Positions 56,246 to 64,000 of a DNA stretch of 64,000 bases are shown here, one piece after another. Every line of letters begins with the position of its first letter. The stretch's first letter is position 1. This stretch comes from Rhinopithecus roxellana (Eukaryota > Chordata > Mammalia > Primates > Cercopithecidae), in assembly GCF_007565055.1 (NCBI RefSeq), contig NC_044565.1, forward strand, positions 46,945,711 to 47,009,710. The letters are read 5' to 3'. A model generated the notes under the pieces. The model saw only the letters and a list, made by a program, of their open reading frames with translations, was not told the origin of the DNA and did no database searches. The translations under genes were made by a program, and so were the position numbers.

Positions 56246-56848
56246 TCAGTGCAGTGGCTCACGTCTGGAATCCCAGCACTTTGGGAGGCCGAGGCGGGTG
56301 GATCACCTAAGTCAGGAGTTCAAGACCCGCCTGGCCAACATGGTGAAACCCTGTCTCTACTAAAAATACAAAAATTAGCCTGGTGTGGTGGTGGGCGCCT
56401 GTAGTCCCAGCATTTTGGGAGGCCAAGGCGGGTGGATCACGAGGTCAGAAGATCGAGACCATTCTGGCTAACACGGTGAAACCCCGTCTCTACTAAAAAT
56501 ACAAAAAACTAGCCAGGTGAGGTGGCAGGCGCCTGTAATCCCAGCTACTCGGGAGGCTGAGGCAGGAGAATTGCTTGAACCCGGGAGGCAGAGGTTGCAG
56601 TGAGCCGAGATTGCACCATTGCTCTCCAGCCTGGGCAACAAGAGCAAAACTCAGTCTCAAAAAAAAAAATTAACTGGGCGTGGTGGCAGGTGCCTGTAAT
56701 CCCAGCTACTCTGGAGGCTGAGGCAGGAGAATTGCTTGAACCCGGGAGGCAGAGGTTGCAGTGAGCCGAGATTGCACCACTGCACTCCAGCCCTGGGCAA
56801 CAGAGTGAGACCCCGTCTCACAAAAAAAAAAAAAAAAAAAAAAAAAAG
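56246..56848 (+). mobile_element. Mosaic of three partial Alus
   Basis: 56252-56415 continues the LTR-split Alu into its right arm. It switches at CCCAGCA/TTTTGGGAGG to a left arm, then a full right arm with A-tail at 56659-56668. A further right arm follows (TTAACTGGGCGTGGTGGC) with a 27-A tail ending at 56848. Consistent with Alu-Alu recombination or nesting. Confidence 0.88.
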
Positions 56849-57146
56849 ATAAATACCCCAGTTTAAAAATGGGCAAAATATCTGAACAGACACACCTCCA
56901 AAGAAGATATGCAAATGGCCAATCTACATTAAAAGATGCCCATGTTCATTACCCATAGGAGAAATGCAAATCAAAACCACAAGAGACACCACCTCAGACC
57001 CACTGGAACGGCAAAACCATAACAACATGCGTTGTGAAGGCTGCGGAGAACCTGAACCTTTATACATTGCTGGTAGGAAGTGGGGACGTTAAACGGTGTG
57101 GCCACCATGGAAGAGTGTGGTGGTTCCTCAATAAGTCAAACACACC

Positions 57147-57617
57147 GGCCGGGTACGCGGCTCACGCCTGTCATCCCAGCACTTTGGGAGGCCAAGACAG
57201 GCGGATCACCTGAGATCAGGAGTTTGAGACCAGCCTCACCAACATGGTGAAACCCTGTCTCTACTAAAAATACAAAATTAGCCGGGCATGGTGGCAGGCG
57301 CCTCTAATTCCAGCTATTCAGGAGGCTGAGGCAGGAGAATTGCTTGAACCCGGGAGGCAGAGGTTGCGGTGAGCCGAGATCGCGCCACTACACTCCAGCC
57401 TGGGCAACAAAAGCGAAACTCCATCTCAAAGAAGAAAAAAAAAAAAGGTTAAACATACAAAAATTAGCCGGGTATGGTGGCACACACGCGTAGTCCCTGC
57501 TACTTGGGAGGCTAAGGCATGGGAATCACTTGGATCTGGGAAGCAGAGGTTGCAGTGAGGCAAGATTGTGCCACTGCACTCCAGTCTATGCAACAGAGTG
57601 AGGATCTGTCTGAAAAA
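57147..57617 (+). mobile_element. Alu plus Alu right arm within one target-site duplication
   Basis: Full Alu 57147-57447 (GGCCGGGTACGCGGCTCACG) followed by a right arm (ATTAGCCGGGTATGGTGGC) to 57617. AAGTCAAACA at about 57133 and 57617 flanks the pair, so one Alu inserted within another. Confidence 0.88.
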
Positions 57618-57627
57618 AAAGTCAAAC

Positions 57628-57790
57628 AGGCTCTGTGTGGTGGCTGTAATGTCGGCACCTTGGGAGGCTGGGGTGGGAGGATCGCCTCAGCCTGGGAGTT
57701 GAAGGCTGCAGTGAGCTGTGATTGCACCTCTGCATTCCAGCCTGACAAGCACCAACCTTTCTCAAAAAAAACCAAAAAAAAAACAAAAAA
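57628..57790 (+). mobile_element. Partial Alu
   Basis: GGCTCTGTGTGGTGGCTGTAA, GCAGTGAGCTGTGATTGCAC; internally deleted; A-rich tail to 57790. Confidence 0.8.
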
Positions 57791-58305
57791 ACCACAGAAT
57801 TACCACCTGACCCAGCAATTCCACAACTAGGTATATACCCAAGAGAAATGAAAATGTCTTCACACAGAAATCTGCACATAAATGTTCATGGCAGCATGAT
57901 TCATAATAGCCAAAAAGTGGCAACAGAGCAAATGTCCTTCAACGGACGCATGAATCAGCAAAATGTGGCCCATCCCTACACGGGAATATCGTTCGGCAAT
58001 AACAGGAATGCAGCCCTGACCCAAGCGACGGCGTGGATGAACCTGGAGCGTGTCATCGTGAGCGAAGGACCACTTGCATGATTCCATGTATTTAAATTGT
58101 CTGGAGTAAGTGAATCCCACAGGACACAAAGCTGGCCCACAGTGCCTGGGGCTGGGGAGGGCTGCTGCTGGGAGTGGGGCTTCTCTGTGGGAGGCGGATG
58201 GTGGCAGCAGGTGCACAACTCTGACTGCTCCAAGAGCCACTGGATTGCGCACCTTAGAGGGTGAGCTTTGTGGCATATGAACTATATTTCAATCCTAAAA
58301 AAAAG

Positions 58306-60209
58306 GGAGTCTGGCCGGTGAGCGGCAGCTGGGCTGGGCTCTCGCTGGGAAGGCCCTGTCAGGCTGCCCTCAGCCAAGAGGTCCCGAGAGGCAGGCAGGT
58401 GTCTGGGAACATGTGGAAGGCGCAGAGGCTGAACAGGGCCCACGATGGCCACGGCGATGCTGAGCCTCCAGCCGCCACAGCTGGCCCCAAGCAGACCCTC
58501 TTGGTGGGCCCAGTGGGACCGCTCCCTAAGGCATGCAGCCCCCAGCACAGCTCCTGGCTGTGCAGCCTCTGCCAGGGGCACCTGGTGTCCCTCCCACCCT
58601 CCTGGGTGTGCAGCCTCTGCCAGGGGCACCTGGTGTCCCTCCCACCTCACCGCTGTCTTCCCATCGCCCCCCCGGATCTGCTCTTTGTTCCCAGATGTCG
58701 TCCTCTTTGCCACGCTGCTCCTCTCGATCCTTATCGCTCTGCCAGGCAGCAGGTGTGGCCAGCCCCAGACCCATCACCACAGACACCCCACAGAGGACAC
58801 CCAGACCAAGCAGTAGACACCAAATCCCCTCCTCACCCAATAGGCTGCTCACAACTGCACACGACAGACAAAGGAGACAGTGGCCCAGCAGCAAACCCAC
58901 AGGACCAGAACCCAAAGGGCCCTGGCGGCAGAGGAGGACGGCTGAGTCCTCGCCACCCCAGCCCCGTCCACCACCCCTCAGTGCTCCACCACTGCTCCTG
59001 TCTGGCCTCAAGACTTTGTTCCTGACAAGTGACTCAAAGGTTAAGCCCTTCCACTCCCTCCTGGTCTCCTAAATCAAGGCCTAGCACTGAAGGGCATTCA
59101 CTCGCGGGCTGAATCCAGACTGGCTATGAGGGTCGCATGGAGAGGGTGCTGTGAGGGACAGGGGAAGCCCTGCAAAGGTTAGCACGTGGGGGAGGTGTGG
59201 CCTCTCGGGCCTCCTGCACACAGCCAGGCGCTGCTCTTTACCAGGCAAACATCCAGTGCTGCAGGCCCCGGGTGGCGCGCACTGCTGAGAGACGGTCCTC
59301 GGTGAAGACGAGAAACGGCACACAGATAGGACCCACTAGTGCCGCAGGACCTGGCACATGCTGCAGGAGTGGCCACCATGTTAGACCGTCCTCCAGACCC
59401 GCACGGGCACCACACCCCTAACACGGGGGGGGCACAGGCTCTGCCTGCCAGCCCCACCTTCCCAACTCTCCCTCCAGGCCCAGGGCGCGTGTCCAGGCAC
59501 ATCGTGCTGTCCTGAGGCCACCAGGAGTGCAAGGCAGGTCTACCACCATGAGACAGAGTCCAAGCAGCAGAGGCCATGGCTTCACACCAGACGTGATGAG
59601 GGAAGAGTCGCGGGAACTCCCTCTGGGCCTTGATATCCCTGGTTCACTCGTGCCCAAGGAGATGAGGAGGGCCCTGGCTGAGTGCCTCCCAGGCAGAGCC
59701 TGGGAGGAGGGCGACGGGAGCCCTAACGGCCTTAGGGCTGTAATAAAGGCTCACAACAGCAAGGTGAATCCAGCAGGAGACGCATTTGCTCCGTGAGGAC
59801 GAGGGGAGACAGCTCCCCCCGACGCAGCAACCACCTCATCAAATGCCAGGACACTCCCCACCAGCAGCCACACAGCCCTACGCCTCCAGTCCAAAGCCCA
59901 ACATGACGTCTTCTCTGGGTGGGGCCGACTGGTCCTGTCTCCATCTAGAAGAGCACATGGAGGGAGGGTGGAGGCATCTTTGAATTAAAGGACTGCAGCT
60001 GGGGAGGAAACTCAGGACACAGACGTGAGCTGCCAGGAAGCCGAGGAAGCCACGTGCCCAGGCTGGAACCCCAGCACACTGAGGCATGGACACAGAGCCC
60101 CTCGCAGCCCCTCGCTGCCCCTCGCAGATCTACACGATGCCCTTGAGGACAGGGGCAGGGGGCGGGGGGAACAGAGGATCAGGGAGGCAAGACTGTAACC
60201 ATGGAGCTG
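58306..60209. other. Single-copy-looking intronic DNA
   Basis: GC-rich with a two-copy 48-bp duplication (TGTGCAGCCTCTGCCAGGGG at 58559 and 58607). A frame of 254 codons crosses it, but without a recognisable domain and with overlapping rivals on both strands. No gene is called. Confidence 0.55.
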
Positions 60210-61440
60210 GGATTGCTGACTTGGGTTGATATGAAAAGCAGTCTGATCAAATGGGAAAGGCAAAACCTAAGACTTTTAGAAGAAAATACATGAAGAATTT
60301 CACGAGCTCAGTTAGGAAAGGGCTTCCTGAGTAAGACACAAAACCACAGGGAAAAGGCAGGTGGACAGAGAACGCTGGAGTTCAAAACATTGGCTCATCA
60401 AAGGCCACCAGCACTGACATGAAGGGGTGAGCACAGACGGAGACCGTAATCCAGGCTCGCAGTCAACACGCAGCTGTACTTGGAACAGACAGGGACGCAT
60501 CCACACCACAAAGGTTAAGAAAGACTTAAACGGAGGAAAAGGCCGGAGGAGATTCCCAGAGGCAGAAACCTGAGGGCTAAGAACACACAGAGATGCTCAA
60601 ACCCACCAGGCAGGAAGCCATGGAGACCCACTCGCCAGCAGGGAAGGAGAGTCTGGACAGAGCAGGAGCTCCGTGGTGGGGAAGGAGCAGCCCAGGGAAG
60701 TCCAGAGGGCGCCTGGCATGGCCTTAAAGCCTGGACACCTGGGGGGCCCTCTCCGCGTTGTGCGTACAGGGGAACTCGGAACCCAGCCGTGGGTGTCAGT
60801 GGAGGGTTACCAAGGCGCCACATGAGGACACGTGAGACCCACGCAGGCTGCGAAGGAGCAGCAGAGACCCTCGGTGAGGTAGGTGTGGCTGGGCACAGGG
60901 ATGAGGAAGGTGTGGCTGGGCACAGGACCGGAGGCCAGCAGGACCAGACAGACGGACAGAAGCAGCCCCAGCTCCTTACAGAGCCTGGGGCATGAGAGAA
61001 GGCATGGTGCCCCTCACAGAGCACAGGCAGCCTCAGCCTCAAACAAATGGCGTGGGGACAGCCGGATGCACGTGGAAAACAAACAGGTCAGACCCACCTC
61101 ACACCACACACAAGAACCAACTCTAAGTGGAGCTGAGACCCAAAAGCAAAAACAAAAGTGTGCCAGTCCCTGAGCAAATGCAACACGCTCTTTTGTCAGT
61201 CACCTGGATGGAGGTCACTAAAAACACACAGGCACTGAAGAAAGGACGGCCAACCTGACTGCACAAAACTTCAAAACCTTTTACGTGCAAAAGCCACTAC
61301 AAATACAACTGGGTTTGGCTTTTTAGACACATTTAGTGGAACATTTACAATATAAATTACAGACAAAGAACTCATGTCTTTAATACACAAATTTGAGCAT
61401 GAAAAGATAAAAATACCATAAAGAGCAAAACGTGAGAGCG
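60210..61440 (+). mobile_element. Old LINE-1 fragments, patchy
   Basis: AAAACCTAAGACTTTTAGAAG, GAAAGGGCTTCCTGAGTAAG (60318 on), CACCACACACAAGAACCAAC and ATGCAACACGCTCTTTTGTC (about 61180) read as diverged sense L1 ORF2, separated by GC-rich single-copy DNA (about 60540-61070). Confidence 0.6.
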
Positions 61441-61523
61441 CGCAGTTCACAAGGCGAACACAGACATTTGGAGAGCAGCCACTTCGGCGATCCTCAGAGC
61501 CTCAAAGCCCAGGCTGCACGGAG

Positions 61524-63660
61524 ACCCCAGGCACCCGCCCACGCACCTGACCCCAGGCACCCGCCCCTGCATCTGACCCCAGGCACCCGCCCACGCACCT
61601 GACCCCAGGCACCCGCCCACGCACCTGACCCCAGGCACCCGCCCACGCACCTGACCCCAGGCACCAGCCCCTGCATCTGACCACAGGCCCTGCATCTGAC
61701 CACAGGCACCCGCCCACGCATCTGACCCCAGGCACCCGCCCCTGCACCTGACCCCAGGCACCCGCCCCTGCACCTGACCCCAGGCACCCGCCCACGCATC
61801 TGACCCCAGGCACCCGCCCCTGCACCTGACCCCAGGCACCCGCCCCTGCATCTGACCCCAGGCACCCGCCCACGCACCTGACCCCAGGCACCCGCCCACG
61901 CACCTGACCCCAGGCACCCGCCCACGCACCTGACCACAGGCCCTGCATCTGACCACAGGCACCCGCCCACGCATCTGACCCCAGGCACCCGCCCCTGCAC
62001 CTGACCCCAGGCACCCGCCCCTGCATCTGACCCCAGGCACCCGCCCACGCATCTGACCCCAGGCACCCGCCCCTGCACCTGACCCCAGGCACCCGCCCCT
62101 GCACCTGACCCCAGGCACCCGCCCACGCACCTGACCCCAGGCACCCGCCCACGCACCTGACCCCAGGCACCCGCCCACGCACCTGACCCCAGGCACCCGC
62201 CCACGCACCTGACCCCAGGCACCCGCCCCTGCATCTGACCCCAGGCACCCGCCCACGCACCTGACCCCAGGCACCCGCCCACGCACCTGACCCCAGGCAC
62301 CCGCCCCTGCATCTGACCACAGGCCCTGCATCTGACCACAGGCACCCACCCCTGCATCTGACCCCAGGCACCCGCCCACGCACCTGACCCCAGGCACCAG
62401 CCCCTGCATCTGACCCCAGGCACCCGCCCACGCACCTGACCACAGGCACCAGCCCCTGCATCTGACCACAGGCACCCGCCCACGCACCTGACCACAGGCA
62501 CCCGCCCCTGCATCTGACCACAGGCACCCGCCCACGCACCTGACCCCAGGCACCCGCCCACGCACCTGACCCCAGGCACCCGCCCACGCACCTGACCCCA
62601 GGCACCAGCCCCTGCACCTGACCCCAGGCACCCGCCCACGCACCTGACCCCAGACACCAGCCCCTGCACCTGACCACAGGCACCCACCCACGCACCTGAC
62701 CCCAGGCACCAGCCCCTGCACCTGACCCCAGGCACCCGCCCACGCACCTGACCCCAGGCACCAGCCCCTGCACCTGACCACAGGCACCCACCCACGCACC
62801 TGACCCCAGGCACCCGCCCACGCACCTGACCCCAGGCACCCGCCCACGCACCTGACCCCAGGCACCCGCCCACGCACCTGACCCCAGGCACCCGCCCACG
62901 CACCTGACCCCAGGCACCAGCCCCTGCATCTGACCCCAGGCACCCGCCCACGCACCTGACCCCAGGCACCAGCCCCTGCATCTGACCCCAGGCACCCGCC
63001 CACGCACCTGACCACAGGCACCAGCCCCTGCATCTGACCACAGGCACCCGCCCACGCACCTGACCCCAGGCACCAGCCCCTGCATCTGACCACAGGCACC
63101 CGCCCACGCACCTGACCCCAGGCACCCGCCCACGCACCTGACCCCAGGCACCCGCCCCTGCATCTGACCCCAGGCACCCGCCCACGCACCTGACCCCAGG
63201 CACCCGCCCACGCACCTGACCCCAGGCACCAGCCCCTGCATCTGACCCCAGGCACCCGCCCACGCACCTGACCACAGGCACCAGCCCCTGCATCTGACCA
63301 CAGGCACCCGCCCACGCACCTGACCACAGGCACCCGCCCACGCACCTGACCCCAGGCACCAGCCCCTGCATCTGACCCCAGGCACCCGCCCACGCACCTG
63401 ACCCCAGGCACCCGCCCACGCACCTGACCCCAGGCACCCGCCCACGCACCTGACCCCAGGCACCCGCCCCTGCATCTGACCCCAGGCACCCGCCCACGCA
63501 CCTGACCCCAGGCACCCGCCCACGCACCTGACCACAGGCACCAGCCCCTGCATCTGACCCCAGGCACCCGCCCACGCAACTGACCACAGGCACCAACCCA
63601 CGCACCTGACCACAGGCACCAGCCCGTGCATCTGACCCCAGGCACCCGCCCACGCACCTG
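61524..63660. repeat. Large minisatellite, about 83 units of 26 bp
   Basis: Unit CTGACCCCAGGCACCCGCCC ending ACGCAC. Recurrent variants are CTGCAT for ACGCAC, CACAGG for CCCAGG and CAGCCC for CCGCCC. Three 19-bp units lacking seven bases occur at about 61688, 61941 and 62324, spaced 253 and 383 bp (9x26+19 and 14x26+19). On the minus strand all three frames are open for over 700 codons because the unit has no stop in any frame. Flanks resemble old L1. Confidence 0.97.
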
Positions 63661-64000
63661 ACAGCAGGCAGCAGTTGACGCCCCATGGCCCGGGGCCGGT
63701 GCTGCTCACAGACGCCCCAAGGACAGCAATCCAAAGGTATTCGTGGACCCAACAGTCCCTTGTCAGAAATTCACCTGCAGATGCACCTCCCAAAACTCAG
63801 AATGACACAAGCAGACAGCAGTATTCCTTATAAGTGCAGAATATTCGAAATTACCCACATGGCCAACACAAGACTGGGGCACACAACAGAGGCCCAGGAA
63901 GCTTTGAAAAAGGAGGAAGACAATCTCGATGGTCTGGGAGGCAGTGATGTCTAGGGGATGTTTTAAGTGGAAAAAGCAAATTGTGCAAAGAACGCATAAA
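63661..64000 (+). mobile_element. Probable old LINE-1 3' region
   Basis: CAGTCCCTTGTCAGAAATTC, ATTCGAAATTACCCACATGG and GTGGAAAAAGCAAATTGTGC resemble a decayed L1 3' end interrupted by the 26-bp array; window end cuts it. Confidence 0.45.

Larger units (their letters stand above)
56849..58305 (+). mobile_element. Old LINE-1 3' end split by Alus
   Basis: Sense L1: AAAAATGGGCAAAATATCTGA, AAGAAGATATGCAAATGGCC, AAATGCAAATCAAAACCAC, TTACCACCTGACCCAGCAATTC, ATGTTCATGGCAGCATGATTC and GGCATATGAACTATATTTCAATC. Its terminal A-run is at 58298-58305. Stops and GC-rich changes show it is dead. Confidence 0.9.
1..64000 (-). other. ARHGAP39: ARHGAP39 gene body (partial; start and RhoGAP end outside window)
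   Basis: Six minus-strand exons join into one open frame of about 869 codons with compatible intron phases (2-2, 2-2, 2-0, 0-1, 1-2, 2-0) and consensus GT/AG borders. The product order is WW-WW, long disordered linker, then MyTH4, the architecture of ARHGAP39 (Vilse/CrGAP/KIAA1688). This Rho-family GTPase-activating protein of the cytoskeleton and synapse acts in Rac/Cdc42 control downstream of Robo receptors (family knowledge). Intron lengths inside the window are 19041, 7173, 1359, 7997 and 3511 bp. The exon with the initiator ATG was not found up to 64000, and the RhoGAP exons were not found down to position 1, so both ends are cut by the window. No frameshift or stop breaks the exons, so the gene is likely functional. 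Confidence 0.95.

Noticed and set aside
58261..59072. 254-codon plus-strand frame and overlapping 179- and 161-codon frames
   Set aside because: It starts within an L1 3' end, contains a 48-bp duplication, and has competing frames on both strands; no recognisable protein.
61447..63793. Three overlapping minus-strand open frames of 736-763 codons (Gly/Arg/Val/Trp/Cys-rich)
   Set aside because: They are the three frames of the 26-bp minisatellite, whose unit lacks stops in every minus frame. The 26-residue periodic protein is a by-product; there is no start context, domain or non-repeat coding sequence.
42375..64000. Search for the N-terminal ARHGAP39 exon with the initiator ATG
   Set aside because: No segment with the expected N-terminal residues before LEWVE was found on the minus strand; it is probably upstream of 64000 in plus coordinates.

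Overview
This window is primate nuclear DNA, and most likely from an Old World monkey (macaque or baboon type). About fifty Alu elements show it is primate. The youngest Alus carry a CTCAAGCC box, GACGGGTGGATCACG and GATCCGGCCACTGC, the variant set known from AluYRa-type elements of cercopithecids. The dominant gene lies on the minus strand. Six exons reconstruct, in one continuous reading frame with GT/AG borders and matching phases, the N-terminal and middle parts of ARHGAP39 (Vilse/CrGAP, a WW-MyTH4-RhoGAP protein).

In transcript order the exons are 42374-41943 (two WW domains), 22901-22818 (28 codons), 15644-14282 (long disordered Pro/Ser-rich linker with a PPLY motif), 12922-12361 (start of MyTH4), 4363-4271 (Lys-rich, phase-symmetric probable cassette exon) and 759-686 (end of the MyTH4 region). 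The first coding exon, with the start codon, should lie beyond 64000. The RhoGAP catalytic exons should lie below position 1. The whole window is therefore one gene body; no other intact protein gene is supported.

The introns hold the rest. There is a dense Alu/LINE-1 block from about 23 to 40.6 kb, and further Alus at 5-10, 16-18, 44-50 and 55-58 kb. Two MaLR-type solo LTRs and one class II (ERVK-like) solo LTR are present, with MIR fragments and old L1 pieces. From about 26985 to 30310 lies a decayed hAT-type transposase or transposase-derived gene on the plus strand. It is split by two Alus and by a 1.4-kb minisatellite of 20-bp units.

Minisatellites are the other striking theme. Arrays lie at 441-670 (38/39 bp, starting within about 15 bp of a splice donor), 27249-28632 (20 bp), 42906-43172 (38/39 bp), 47131-47400 (45 bp) and 61524-63660 (26 bp, about 83 units), with several two- or three-copy duplications elsewhere. 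Three arrays are G-rich on the strand of the ARHGAP39 transcript. The long open frames in these arrays come from repeat periodicity and are not genes. I found nothing that looks like a new multi-gene system. The best leads are the hAT fossil with its internal minisatellite, the G-rich array at the splice donor, and the 26-bp array.
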